DNA of 64,000 nt from UTCHB3 sp008363265. Its GTDB lineage: Bacteria > Bacteroidota > Ignavibacteria > Ignavibacteriales > Ignavibacteriaceae. Every line of letters begins with the position of its first letter. The first letter of the stretch is position 1. Below, one piece after another: positions 9,317-18,090 of the stretch. The stretch lies in NCBI GenBank assembly GCA_045863055.1, contig BTUW01000003.1, forward strand, positions 62,001 through 126,000, in the 5' to 3' direction. The translations under genes and the position numbers were made by a program. A model generated the notes under the pieces. The model did no database searches and was not told the DNA's origin. It saw only the letters and a list, made by a program, of their open reading frames with translations.

Positions 9317-10561
9317 ATGAAACGCTTCTTATCATCGGTTGTTTCAGTAATCATACTCGCAGGATCAATTTATTCCCAGTCAGTTATCGCCCCCAAAGAG
9401 AAAAGCGGCGGTTTCGCCAGGGTTTATGCAATGGGTGGTGAAAACGGGATGAACTACTTTATGATCGATCCTATCGCCATGAGATACAATCCCGCGTTCT
9501 CGAAATATTACTCTAATTTCCTATGGGGAAATATCGGTGCTTCAACTGCTGCCCCGAATGATGGTGACGGCCAGATGGCAGGCTTTAACTTTAACCTCGA
9601 TAATAAACTAACGGTGGGTGCAATTCTAACAAGGAATGATTACACCAACAGCGGTATCTCTGATATCGGATTTGCAAACAGAATTGTGGGGACTCTTAAT
9701 GGTATCCCTTCAACTTCCCGTCCCGCAGTGCTTCTTGATAATAATTTTGAGCTTTTGGCTTCTTACTCCCTCTCTGAGTCAACCGTTCTCGGAGCGGCGG
9801 TAGCTTATGCCGCGACAAACAATGATTTCACCCCAGCTTCCGGCACCGCGGTTAAATCAGATGCCTCACAGTTCGGTTTCGGCATCGGCATTATCCAGCA
9901 TTTCTCGAAAGATCAGGCTATTGAAGCATCTTTTGATATGAAGTTTGGGAGTGCCAAACATGAAGGTGCTTCTACAAACAAAGTTTCCGGCAACACGATC
10001 GGAATGAGCGCAAGATACTTCCACAACATCGGAAAAGGATTTACATTCGTGCCGATCGTCAGTTACTACACTGAATCCTCAAAGATCGAGGCCGGATCAA
10101 CTACCACCGATTTACCAACTTACGGTCTGTTCCACTTTGGTACAGGTATTAACTACACTACCGGCGACCTTTTCCTCGCGGGCGGTGTCTCTTTCATGTA
10201 CGAGTCCGTAACCAACAAAGCAACTTCTGCTGCACCCGGACTCTCGAACAGTTCCATAATGTTCCCCGTTTGGAATCTCGGTGCTGAGTTCAAACTAACT
10301 GATTGGTTAAAAGCAAGAGCAGGCTATCAGGTCTCCACTATGAAGAACAACACTCAGTCAGCCGCCTCTGCCACAACAAGGGATGAGTCTGCGACCACCG
10401 TTTTCAACAGAACCGGAGTAACACTTGGTCTTGGATTCAAGTTCGGAAACTTCAACCTAGATGCCACTGTTAACGATCAGGTTCTCGTGCAGGGCTTCAA
10501 GAACCTCTCAACCGGAGCCGCCAATACTTTCGGATTCATATCTGCCGGTTATGCTTTTTAG
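9317..10561 (+). CDS. Outer-membrane beta-barrel protein
   Basis: 414 aa with a signal peptide (residues 1-20, ending SIYSQ). The mature protein alternates short amphipathic strands with Gly/Ser/Asn turns and ends in an aromatic residue (GYAF), the classical C-terminal signal of outer-membrane barrels. The opening AMGGENGMNYFMIDPIAMRYNPA recalls the 'AxMGxAFTAxxxDPxAxxxNPA' start of OmpP1/PorV-like families of this phylum, but the assignment is loose. The substrate or partner is unknown. Start ATG 9317 has AGGAG nine bases upstream. It stands alone between two terminators, so it is probably its own transcript, and such barrels are often abundant. Confidence 0.8.
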   Translation: MKRFLSSVVSVIILAGSIYSQSVIAPKEKSGGFARVYAMGGENGMNYFMIDPIAMRYNPAFSKYYSNFLWGNIGASTAAPNDGDGQMAGFNFNLDNKLTVGAILTRNDYTNSGISDIGFANRIVGTLNGIPSTSRPAVLLDNNFELLASYSLSESTVLGAAVAYAATNNDFTPASGTAVKSDASQFGFGIGIIQHFSKDQAIEASFDMKFGSAKHEGASTNKVSGNTIGMSARYFHNIGKGFTFVPIVSYYTESSKIEAGSTTTDLPTYGLFHFGTGINYTTGDLFLAGGVSFMYESVTNKATSAAPGLSNSSIMFPVWNLGAEFKLTDWLKARAGYQVSTMKNNTQSAASATTRDESATTVFNRTGVTLGLGFKFGNFNLDATVNDQVLVQGFKNLSTGAANTFGFISAGYAF

Positions 10562-10580
10562 AAGAAAAAACATACCTTTG

Positions 10581-10613
10581 AAGGCTGTCCGGTAACCCGG
10601 CAGCCTTTTTTTA
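10581..10613 (+). terminator. Rho-independent terminator after the barrel gene
   Basis: AAGGCTG pairs with CAGCCTT, extended by an inner CCGG/CCGG pair with one bulge, and is followed by a run of seven T residues; it begins 20 bases after the stop codon. Confidence 0.9.
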
Positions 10614-10683
10614 TTCGATTTTATCTTTTTATCGTATAGTTAATTTATTATATTTACGGATGCTATATTCTATATAATAAGTT

Positions 10684-12504
10684 ATGAAAGAAGCGTTAGA
10701 AACCGCACTCAAGAACCTGCCCGATAATCCCGGAGTCTACCAGTTCAAGGATGACTCAGGCAAGGTGCTGTATGTGGGGAAAGCCAAGAATCTGAAAAAC
10801 AGGGTCAGATCTTATTTTTCCGGCAAAAACCCCAGTTACAGGATAGACCTGATGGTTTCTAAGGCGGCAGATCTCGAATTCATCATCACCAACAGCGAGA
10901 TCGAAGCCCTTGTGCTTGAAAACAACCTGATAAAGAAGCTCAAGCCGCGTTACAACATCAACCTTAAAGACGATAAAACATATCCCTTCATCAAGGTTAC
11001 GGCCGAGCAATTCCCCAGGATATACCCAACGCGCAGGGTCTTTAAGGATGGATCAAGGTATTTCGGGCCATACACCGATGTAAAGAGCATGCGTGCTGCC
11101 TTAAGAATGATCACGCAGATATTTAAGATCAGAAGTTGCAAACTTCCCCTGACCGACCAAACCATTGCCGCGGGGAAATACAAGGTCTGCCTCGATTATC
11201 ACATAAAAAAGTGTGAAGGACCCTGTGTCGGCTATCAATCCGCGCAAGACTATAACAGGATGGTCGATCAGGTAACCAAACTTGTTGGCGGACGGGTCGA
11301 TGAACTTATCCGTGAATTTAAACACGCAATGGCCGAAGCCGCATCAGATCTTGAATTTGAAAAAGCTGCTGACTACAGGGACAAACTTGAAAAGCTAAGT
11401 GCCTTTTCAGAGAAGCAGAGGATCGTGAGCGATGATGAGGTCGACAGGGATGTAATTGCAATTGCCTATGAAGCCAAAGACGCAGCTTGCTCTGTTCTGA
11501 ACATCAGATCGGGCAAACTGATCGGGAAGAAAGAGTTTCATCTCCAGAATGCTTCCGAAGGAGCACTCTCAGAAGTTTATACAGCTTTCATCAAGCAATT
11601 TTATAACGATTTCATCGATATACCTGCCGAACTGGTCACGGAAGTGGAGCCAGAAGAGGTGGATGAGATAAAAGAACTGCTGAACTACCGGTCGGGGAAA
11701 AAAGTGAAAATGACAACTCCAAAGCGGGGCGACCTTAAATCACTCGTGGAGATGAGCAGGGAGAACGCGGCACTTCAGTTAAAGGATATCCAACTCCAAA
11801 AAGTAAAGAAAGAGGGTAATGTCCCTTTTACCCTGGCAGCACTTCAGAGGGATCTTTATCTTAAAAAGCTACCGAGACATATTGAATGTTTCGATATCTC
11901 CAACCTGCAGGGCACTGATACCGTGGCGAGCATGGTCGTTTTTGTCGACGGCAAGCCGAAGAAATCGCTGTACAGAAAATTTACTATCAAAACCGTCAGT
12001 GGTCCTGATGACTTCGCAAGTATGGAAGAAGTTATCAGCCGGCGGTATAAACGACTGATCGAGGAGAAACAGCCACTCCCCGACCTTATCATGGTAGATG
12101 GCGGCAAAGGACAGCTATCAACCGCCGTCTATGCTCTGAGGATACTTGGTCTTAAGAATTTTGAGATAATCGGACTCGCGAAGAGGCTCGAAGAAGTGTT
12201 TCTTCCTAAGGACCCGGAACCGGTTATTATTCCGAAAACCTCATCCGCGCTGAAACTTCTGCAGCAGGTGAGAGATGAAGCACACAGATTTGCAATAACT
12301 TTTCATCGATTGAAAAGGAGCAAAAGAACTCTTACGACTCAACTGCTTGAGATCAAAGGGGTTGGCGATAAAATCGCCACAAAACTGCTGGCTGAACTCG
12401 GCAGCGTCAGAGAGGTGGAGAATGCTTCTCTTGAAACTTTGACTTCACTTATAGGTGAAAAGAAGGCATCAATTATTTTTAATCACTTTCATGGTACAGT
12501 ATGA
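10684..12504 (+). CDS. uvrC: Excinuclease ABC subunit C
   Basis: 606 aa, normal length. UvrC makes both incisions around DNA lesions after UvrA/UvrB loading. Seen in order: GIY-YIG nuclease (residues about 12-95: NPGVYQFKDDSGKVLYVGKAKNL), the cysteine-containing region KVCLDYHIKKCEGPC, UVR motif that binds UvrB (DLEFEKAADYRDKLEKL), RNase-H-like C-terminal nuclease (HIECFDISNLQGTDTVASM, DLIMVDGGKGQL, RDEAHRFAITFHR) and terminal helix-hairpin-helix (LLEIKGVGDKIATKLL). There is no clear Shine-Dalgarno; a TATATTTA -7-like element lies about 28 bases upstream. The stop overlaps the next start as ATGA, so the L,D-transpeptidase is translationally coupled to it. Confidence 0.97.
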   Translation: MKEALETALKNLPDNPGVYQFKDDSGKVLYVGKAKNLKNRVRSYFSGKNPSYRIDLMVSKAADLEFIITNSEIEALVLENNLIKKLKPRYNINLKDDKTYPFIKVTAEQFPRIYPTRRVFKDGSRYFGPYTDVKSMRAALRMITQIFKIRSCKLPLTDQTIAAGKYKVCLDYHIKKCEGPCVGYQSAQDYNRMVDQVTKLVGGRVDELIREFKHAMAEAASDLEFEKAADYRDKLEKLSAFSEKQRIVSDDEVDRDVIAIAYEAKDAACSVLNIRSGKLIGKKEFHLQNASEGALSEVYTAFIKQFYNDFIDIPAELVTEVEPEEVDEIKELLNYRSGKKVKMTTPKRGDLKSLVEMSRENAALQLKDIQLQKVKKEGNVPFTLAALQRDLYLKKLPRHIECFDISNLQGTDTVASMVVFVDGKPKKSLYRKFTIKTVSGPDDFASMEEVISRRYKRLIEEKQPLPDLIMVDGGKGQLSTAVYALRILGLKNFEIIGLAKRLEEVFLPKDPEPVIIPKTSSALKLLQQVRDEAHRFAITFHRLKRSKRTLTTQLLEIKGVGDKIATKLLAELGSVREVENASLETLTSLIGEKKASIIFNHFHGTV

Positions 12505-13424
12505 GCAAGGTTACCAAGGTACTGATATTTTTCTCGTTTTTCTCGATTCTCATAGCCCTGTCTATGGCCGAGATCCCAAAACCGGCCCTCAAAAAGGCAC
12601 CACTGCACCGAAAGGTCAGCATCAACTTTCTTGGCTATCTGGACAAGAAGATCAAAGACACTCTCTACACCACAAAAAAATCGTATATAGAGATCGATCT
12701 GAAAACCCAGCACGCGCAAGTCATCATGAGGTCGGGTGAGAAGTTCCGTTTCCCGGTTTCGACCGGTACCAACACCCTCTATGATGGTGTAGTCACGAAT
12801 CAGGGAGTTTTCGCGATTTTTTCGAAAGCAGAAGTGGCGGTCTCTTCGATTTTCCATTGTAACCTTTATTACTGGATGCAGTTCAATCATGGTATCGGTC
12901 TTCACGGACTCGACGGTACCGGGTATTATGTCTTCCTCGGCAAACAGCCCAGTTCGCACGGGTGCGTGAGAACCGCAAATGAGGATATAAAAATAGCCTT
13001 CTCGCTCGTCGAATTTGGATCACCGGTTCTCGTTCATTCAGGAGAAAACAATGCCGTAACCATCTCCTTCGTGGATGAGAATGATCCCTACATCTACAAA
13101 CCGACCGCGGCAGAGGCTCCTGCTCTCTTCAAGAAACGTCTTGCCCAATTGTATCAGGGTGATCTTGAAGAGCTCTTCTCTCAGAAGATCGTTATTGACA
13201 ATACCAACCTCGGTTCCGGCGGTACTTCGATCGGAGACATTTCCAAACTGCCCGATGCAAAGATGCTCCTTTACCGTTCAAAGATCGACAGCGAACATCT
13301 GGCCGGCGACCTAACGATCAGGGTTCCCGGCATTAATGATATTCCCGGTACTGAAAAAGCAAAAGATACAGTTACAGAAAACCCGGGGGATAAATCCACC
13401 AAAGCTGCTGATGAAAAAAAATAA
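12501..13424 (+). CDS. L,D-transpeptidase (YkuD domain), exported
   Basis: 307 aa. Residues 1-24 are a signal peptide or membrane anchor (VTKVLIFFSFFSILIALSMA). The YkuD catalytic signature HGLDGTGYYVFLG....SSHGCVR carries the nucleophile Cys155. Enzymes of this family form 3-3 cross-links in peptidoglycan or attach proteins to it in the periplasm. A 100-residue C-terminal extension after the catalytic domain is Lys/Pro/Thr-rich at its end and has no recognised domain. It overlaps uvrC by 4 bases and its own end overlaps the next lipoprotein start by 14 bases, so the three are one operon. The family call is firm; which reaction it performs is not known. Confidence 0.92.
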   Translation: MSKVTKVLIFFSFFSILIALSMAEIPKPALKKAPLHRKVSINFLGYLDKKIKDTLYTTKKSYIEIDLKTQHAQVIMRSGEKFRFPVSTGTNTLYDGVVTNQGVFAIFSKAEVAVSSIFHCNLYYWMQFNHGIGLHGLDGTGYYVFLGKQPSSHGCVRTANEDIKIAFSLVEFGSPVLVHSGENNAVTISFVDENDPYIYKPTAAEAPALFKKRLAQLYQGDLEELFSQKIVIDNTNLGSGGTSIGDISKLPDAKMLLYRSKIDSEHLAGDLTIRVPGINDIPGTEKAKDTVTENPGDKSTKAADEKK

Positions 13425-14562
13425 TTATACGATATTAATTGGCGCATTACTGATTTTGTTCCTTTTTTCGGGATGCGATAAACCGGAACCTGTTTTTAAG
13501 GTCGAAAAAACCAGCGGCAGCGGGATAATCGCCCTGTTCGACGCCTATATAAACGGGGATGAAAAGGCTGAAGTACGGCTCCGCGATCCTTTTGACCTGA
13601 ATATCCTGGATGCTAAATTCTATCGCAAAGCCGAGATCGACAGTGTTGTTCTGGATGGAGAGAAATTTTACGGACTTTTAATTCAGCACAAAGATCCTGC
13701 GCACAGTAAATTCCTGATCTACAACGATACACTGGGCCTCCTTCTACAGGACAGGGACTTGGCAGGATCGCTCCTTCTGAAAAAACTTTTCATCGGCGAA
13801 AAGGAGTTTTTCGCGGTTGTTCAGAAATTTTCCGTTAAAACGGTCATCAATGCCGAAAAGATTAAAATATACGACATTAAAGAAGGAAGAGGTTCGCTCC
13901 TCTTTGATAACTTTACAGAAGTCTCATCCCCCACCCTTTTCGGATCGATGACTGTAAGTTCGAAAAAAAATGAGCCACTCGGGGTCTCATTCAAATTGTA
14001 TGGAAGTAAAGCCTCTTTCAAGCCGGTCAAGATTGAATACACCGAAGAAGGTGTACTTTCTGATAAGCTGGTTAAATGGAAAGAGACACTCACCTCGCAC
14101 ATGCAGAAATATACCACGAAGGAAGAGACTGTTCCGATAACCGAACAACTCCCCAAATATTATAACACAAAATTCGATCTGCTTCGCATGTACCTTCCTG
14201 AGAAGTGGGAGGTGAAAAGCGGGGTTGAGATTAAAACACTTTTTGAAGATAAAGTTACAGGAACTGTGGCCGCCCGGAAGAACAAGGATATTTCAGTCTT
14301 CATTTTCGACCTCGAAAAGAACAGCCCTGTCCGTGCATACATCAGGAATGTCACATTTGACCTCTTGAGTGACGAGTTTAACTACTCGCTTTATGCCTCT
14401 GCTCCGGCGACCAGAGAAGATATTCTTACACGTTTCGTTCTTGCACGATGTGAGAATGAAGAGTATCTGGTGGCAATTAGATGCAAGGAAGCTTTTTATA
14501 AAAACAATTTTCCATTGATCAATTACATGATCAATTCAATTAACCTGAATTGTTTCCAATAA
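13411..14562 (+). CDS. Lipoprotein of unknown function
   Basis: 383 aa from ATG 13411. A start farther upstream at 13336 is possible but would hide the signal; starting here gives a classic lipoprotein signal (MKKNNYTILIGALLILFLFSG then Cys22), so it is lipid-anchored in the envelope. The mature part is a Lys/Asp/Phe-rich alpha/beta protein with no motif I recognise. It overlaps the L,D-transpeptidase gene by 14 bases and precedes sixA by 12, so an envelope role linked to the transpeptidase is a reasonable inference from position only. Confidence 0.75.
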   Translation: MKKNNYTILIGALLILFLFSGCDKPEPVFKVEKTSGSGIIALFDAYINGDEKAEVRLRDPFDLNILDAKFYRKAEIDSVVLDGEKFYGLLIQHKDPAHSKFLIYNDTLGLLLQDRDLAGSLLLKKLFIGEKEFFAVVQKFSVKTVINAEKIKIYDIKEGRGSLLFDNFTEVSSPTLFGSMTVSSKKNEPLGVSFKLYGSKASFKPVKIEYTEEGVLSDKLVKWKETLTSHMQKYTTKEETVPITEQLPKYYNTKFDLLRMYLPEKWEVKSGVEIKTLFEDKVTGTVAARKNKDISVFIFDLEKNSPVRAYIRNVTFDLLSDEFNYSLYASAPATREDILTRFVLARCENEEYLVAIRCKEAFYKNNFPLINYMINSINLNCFQ

Positions 14563-14574
14563 CAGTGCGACAAA

Positions 14575-15051
14575 ATGAACATTTATGTAGTAAGACATTC
14601 AGAGGCGGAATACATTGGCAGCGGACCTGGAGGCGAAAGACAACTCACGGGTGAAGGCAGGAGATTGATTGAAACATCTGCTTCGAATTGGCTGAAATTT
14701 ATAACTCCTCCGGGAGTGATCCTCTCATCACCGGCTCTTCGAACAAGACAGACGATGGATGTCATCATTGAGACACTCCGGTTTGAGGGCGAAAAAACCA
14801 TAGCCCGGGAGTTACAGGGCGGAACCCCCATAACTGAGATATACGAACTGTTGGGGACAATAAAAGCGGAAAATATAATGCTCGTAATGCATGAACCGGA
14901 GACTTCCCTGTTCATCGCGGATGCGTGTGGGGGTGGTGCACTGGAGGTTTACTTCAAGCCCGGAACAATCGCTAAAATCGCATTCCCCGGAAAAGCAAGA
15001 TCACGCGCCGGGAAACTCCACTTTTTTATACCTCCTGATATCTTTGATTAA
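14575..15051 (+). CDS. sixA: SixA-type phosphohistidine phosphatase
   Basis: 158 aa, the typical size. Histidine-phosphatase superfamily: the RHG-like VVRHSEAE near the N-terminus carries the catalytic His8, LSSPALRTRQTMDVI is the second arginine block, and VMHEPETS supplies the second catalytic His. SixA removes phosphate from histidine residues of phosphorelay or PTS proteins in the cytosol. It is the last gene of the uvrC operon. Its stop is only 7 bases from the 3' end of the convergent SRP RNA gene, with an A/T run between that can serve as a terminator for the RNA. The substrate here is unknown. Confidence 0.85.
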   Translation: MNIYVVRHSEAEYIGSGPGGERQLTGEGRRLIETSASNWLKFITPPGVILSSPALRTRQTMDVIIETLRFEGEKTIARELQGGTPITEIYELLGTIKAENIMLVMHEPETSLFIADACGGGALEVYFKPGTIAKIAFPGKARSRAGKLHFFIPPDIFD

Positions 15052-15058
15052 AAAAAAT

Positions 15059-15140
15059 GGCTCTGACTACACGGGATGCATGCTTACCGCTGCTTCCTTC
15101 CGGATCTGACGGGGTTGGGCACTTTCCTGTTAGCAGAGCC
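15059..15140 (-). ncRNA. ffs: Signal recognition particle RNA, small bacterial type (4.5S)
   Basis: The minus strand carries the universally conserved SRP domain IV: GTCAGATCCGGAAGGAAGCA, i.e. the GGAA tetraloop stem and the asymmetric internal loop that bind Ffh. The ends pair as GGCTCTG at the 5' side (base 15140) with CAGAGCC at the 3' side (base 15059), giving a closed hairpin of about 82 nt. Immediately downstream on the minus strand is A followed by eight T residues, a natural Rho-independent end. The RNA works with Ffh and FtsY to target membrane proteins to the translocon. It is convergent with sixA. Confidence 0.95.
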
Positions 15141-15217
15141 AAAAACCAAAAATTCAAGATTGTAATATAACTATTCCCCCGCTTTCTGCCAATCGATCCG
15201 GCCTCTCCGTTTTCCTT

Positions 15218-15247
15218 TTGATGCTTGACTTTTAAAGGTTAAATTTA
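15218..15247 (+). promoter_or_regulatory. Bacteroidota-type promoter of pruA
   Basis: TTTTG ending at 15220, then a 19-base spacer, then TAAATTTA at 15240-15247: a good match to the TTTG-N17-23-TAnnTTTG promoter of Bacteroidota primary sigma factors. Transcription would begin near 15253, downstream of an ATG at 15251, which supports the start at 15281. Confidence 0.5.
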
Positions 15248-15280
15248 AAGATGGAAAAATTTTTTTTCACAGGAGATCAA

Positions 15281-16831
15281 ATGAATATTCAACCTTTCGT
15301 AAATGAATCATATATCGACTTTACAAATCCCGAAAACTTCGAGAAACAAAAAGCTGCGATCAATGAAGTAAGAAAAAAACTCGGTACCGAATACCCCCTC
15401 ATTATTGGTGGTAAAGAAGTTGTTACCGAAAGAAAACTAAACACTTACAACCCGTCAAATAAAGACGAACTTCTCGCCGTATTCTCCAAAGGTGATGTCG
15501 AACTGGCCAACAAGGCAGTGGATGAAGCACTGAAGGCATTCGAGTCATGGCGGTATGTTGACCCCACAGAAAGAGCCGCACTTCTTTTCAGAGGTGCTGA
15601 GATCATGAGAAGAAGAAAACTCGAGATCAATGCCTGGATGGTTCTTGAAGCAGGCAAAAATTTCGGTGAAGCTGATGCTGATACTGCGGAAGCGATCGAT
15701 TTTCTTGAGTTCTATGGACGCGAAATGCTCCGTTATGCCGGGAAACAGCCGATCACCCCGCTTCCGGGTGAAGCAAATGAACTTGTTTATATCCCGCTTG
15801 GTGTCGGCGTTATCGTTCCACCATGGAACTTCCCCTTCGCTATCCTTGCCGGAATGTCATCTGCCGCGATCGTTTCAGGAAACTGTATTGTGCTGAAACC
15901 TTCATCGGAAACACCGATGATGGGACGCCTTTATTATGAGATCATGAAAGAAGCCGGTGTTCCCGATGGCGTGCTTAACTTCCTCCCGGGTTCCGGTGCT
16001 GAAGTCGGTGATACCCTCGTGGCCCATCCAAAGGTGAGATTCATCTCCTTTACAGGGTCGATGGAAGTGGGTATCCACATCAATGAACTCGCGGCGAAAG
16101 TCCAGCCCGGACAGATCTGGCTGAAGAGAGTTGTCGCTGAAATGGGCGGAAAAGACAGTATCGTGGTTGATTCCGATGCCGACCTTGATGCAGCCGCTGA
16201 TGGAATCGTTGCCGCCGCTTTCGGCTTCCAGGGACAGAAGTGCAGCGCCTGCTCAAGAGCCATCATCGATGAAAAAATTTACGACGTAATGGTTCAGAAA
16301 ATCAAAGAAAGAGTTGATGCCATTAAGATCGGCCCGGCTGAGGACAACTTCAGAATGGGACCTGTTGTGAGTGCATCTGCCGAAAGAAGCATTCTGAAAT
16401 ACATCGAGATCGGAAAAACCGAAGGCCGGCTCATCAATGGCGGCGAAAAGGCTGAGGGTAACGGTTACTACATTAAACCCACCGTTTTTGCGGATATCGA
16501 TCCCATGGCGAGAATATCTCAGGAAGAAATTTTTGGACCGGTTCTCGCGATTATTAAGTCTCCCAACTTCGATGAATCTCTTAAGATCTGCAATAATACG
16601 ATCTATGGCCTCACCGGTGCGGTTTACTCGAACAACCGTGAACACCTCATGCGAGCCAAAAAAGAGCTCTTGATTGGGAACCTCTACCTGAACAGAAAAT
16701 GCACCGGCGCGATGGTTGGTGGTCATCCTTTCGGTGGCTTCAACATGTCGGGTACCGACTCGAAAGCCGGCGGAAGAGACTACCTTCTCCTCTTCCTCCA
16801 GGCCAAAACCATGAGCGAGAAAATATCATAA
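15281..16831 (+). CDS. pruA: L-glutamate gamma-semialdehyde (1-pyrroline-5-carboxylate) dehydrogenase
   Basis: 516 aa from ATG 15281, chosen because AGGAG sits 5 bases upstream and the promoter lies just ahead; the in-frame ATG at 15251 has no ribosome site. It oxidises glutamate semialdehyde to glutamate with NAD+, the second step of proline degradation. Seen: N-terminal FVNESYIDFTNPEN of the RocA/PruA group, VIVPPWNFPFAI, the oxidoanion/NAD segment SFTGSMEVG, VVAEMGGKDSIVVD with the catalytic-base Glu, and the nucleophile in GQKCSACSRA. No proline dehydrogenase gene is adjacent or fused. It is closed by its own terminator. Confidence 0.94.
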   Translation: MNIQPFVNESYIDFTNPENFEKQKAAINEVRKKLGTEYPLIIGGKEVVTERKLNTYNPSNKDELLAVFSKGDVELANKAVDEALKAFESWRYVDPTERAALLFRGAEIMRRRKLEINAWMVLEAGKNFGEADADTAEAIDFLEFYGREMLRYAGKQPITPLPGEANELVYIPLGVGVIVPPWNFPFAILAGMSSAAIVSGNCIVLKPSSETPMMGRLYYEIMKEAGVPDGVLNFLPGSGAEVGDTLVAHPKVRFISFTGSMEVGIHINELAAKVQPGQIWLKRVVAEMGGKDSIVVDSDADLDAAADGIVAAAFGFQGQKCSACSRAIIDEKIYDVMVQKIKERVDAIKIGPAEDNFRMGPVVSASAERSILKYIEIGKTEGRLINGGEKAEGNGYYIKPTVFADIDPMARISQEEIFGPVLAIIKSPNFDESLKICNNTIYGLTGAVYSNNREHLMRAKKELLIGNLYLNRKCTGAMVGGHPFGGFNMSGTDSKAGGRDYLLLFLQAKTMSEKIS

Positions 16832-16836
16832 TTGGC

Positions 16837-16859
16837 GGGGAGCAACCGCTCCCCTTTTT
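16837..16859 (+). terminator. Rho-independent terminator after pruA
   Basis: Perfect 7-bp stem GGGGAGC / GCTCCCC with an AACC loop followed by TTTTT, 5 bases after the pruA stop. Confidence 0.92.
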
Positions 16860-16883
16860 ACTCAATATATCACAGGTTTTTAG

Positions 16884-18056
16884 ATGAAGATCCATGAATA
16901 CCAGGCGAAAGAGATCCTGAGAAAATACAATGTCCCCGTACCGAAAGGGTACCCCGTCTTCACCCCCGAAGATGCGGTCAGGGTTGCGAAGGAAGAACTC
17001 GGCGGTTCTGTCTGGGTGGTCAAAGCCCAGATACATGCCGGAGGCAGAGGCAAGGGCGGTGGCGTTAAAGTTGCCAAATCGCTCCACGAAGTTTACGAAT
17101 ATTCCAAGGCAATTCTCGGAATGAACCTCGTCACACACCAGACCGGGCCCGAAGGCCGTATAGTTAAACGGCTTCTGATCGAGCAAGGCATCAACATCGA
17201 GAGAGAACTTTATATCGGTATTACACTCGACCGCGCAATCTCGAAAAATGTTTTAATGGCTTCTACCGAGGGTGGTATGGAGATCGAGAAAGTTGCTGAA
17301 GAGACACCTGAAAAGATCATCAAAGAGACTATCGAACCTGGTTTGGGCCTTCGCCCCCATCAGGCCAGAAAGATCGCCTTCGCGCTCGGCCTCAGCGGTG
17401 TCCAACACAAAAATGCAGTCAACTTCCTCCTTGCTCTCTACAAGGCATACGCCGCGACCGATGCGTCACTTGCTGAGATCAACCCCCTGGTGGTAACCAA
17501 GGAAGGTGATGTGATGGCCCTTGATGCGAAAATGAACTTCGATGATAACGCCCTTTTCCGCCATAAAGATATCAACGAATACCGCGATATCGACGAAGAA
17601 GACCCGCTCGAGGTTGAAGCATCTCGCTATAACCTTAATTATGTGAAGCTTGACGGAAACGTCGGCTGCATGGTTAACGGTGCCGGGCTCGCAATGGCAA
17701 CAATGGATATTATCAAACTGGCCGGCGGCGAACCTGCCAATTTCCTTGATGTGGGCGGTGGCGCAAACAAGGAAACCGTTTCGAACGGATTTAAGATCAT
17801 CCTTTCAGATCCGAACGTAAAAGCGATCCTGATCAATATTTTTGGCGGTATCGTAAGGTGCGACAGGGTTGCTGAAGGCGTGATCACTGCAGCACGTGAG
17901 ATCAATATCAACCTTCCGATCGTCGTTAGACTTGAAGGCACTAATGCTGAGGAAGCAAGAAAGATGTTGAACGAATCAGGTCTCAGCCTTATTCCTGCTT
18001 CAACCCTCGCTGATGCAGCTCATAAGATCACCATGGTGCTCGCTCAGAATAACTGA
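16884..18056 (+). CDS. sucC: Succinyl-CoA synthetase (ADP-forming) beta subunit
   Basis: 390 aa, standard length. The beta subunit carries the ATP-grasp nucleotide site and half of the CoA/succinate site of the TCA enzyme that interconverts succinyl-CoA and succinate with substrate-level phosphorylation. Seen: MKIHEYQAKEILRKYNVPVP at the N-terminus, VKAQIHAGGRGKGGGVKVAKS, EINPLVVTKEG, MVNGAGLAMATMDIIK and FLDVGGGANKE, IFGGIVRCDRVAEG. The partner gene sucD is not next to it, which is unusual since the two are normally cotranscribed; here the next gene is a TPR protein 34 bases downstream. Confidence 0.96.
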   Translation: MKIHEYQAKEILRKYNVPVPKGYPVFTPEDAVRVAKEELGGSVWVVKAQIHAGGRGKGGGVKVAKSLHEVYEYSKAILGMNLVTHQTGPEGRIVKRLLIEQGINIERELYIGITLDRAISKNVLMASTEGGMEIEKVAEETPEKIIKETIEPGLGLRPHQARKIAFALGLSGVQHKNAVNFLLALYKAYAATDASLAEINPLVVTKEGDVMALDAKMNFDDNALFRHKDINEYRDIDEEDPLEVEASRYNLNYVKLDGNVGCMVNGAGLAMATMDIIKLAGGEPANFLDVGGGANKETVSNGFKIILSDPNVKAILINIFGGIVRCDRVAEGVITAAREININLPIVVRLEGTNAEEARKMLNESGLSLIPASTLADAAHKITMVLAQNN

Positions 18057-18090
18057 GTTGCCGGTAATTTTTAACTATTGAAGGAACGAG

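Noticed and set aside
12489..12959. Minus-strand frame of 156 codons.
   Set aside because: Antisense to the uvrC end and the L,D-transpeptidase gene; no start signal and no family.
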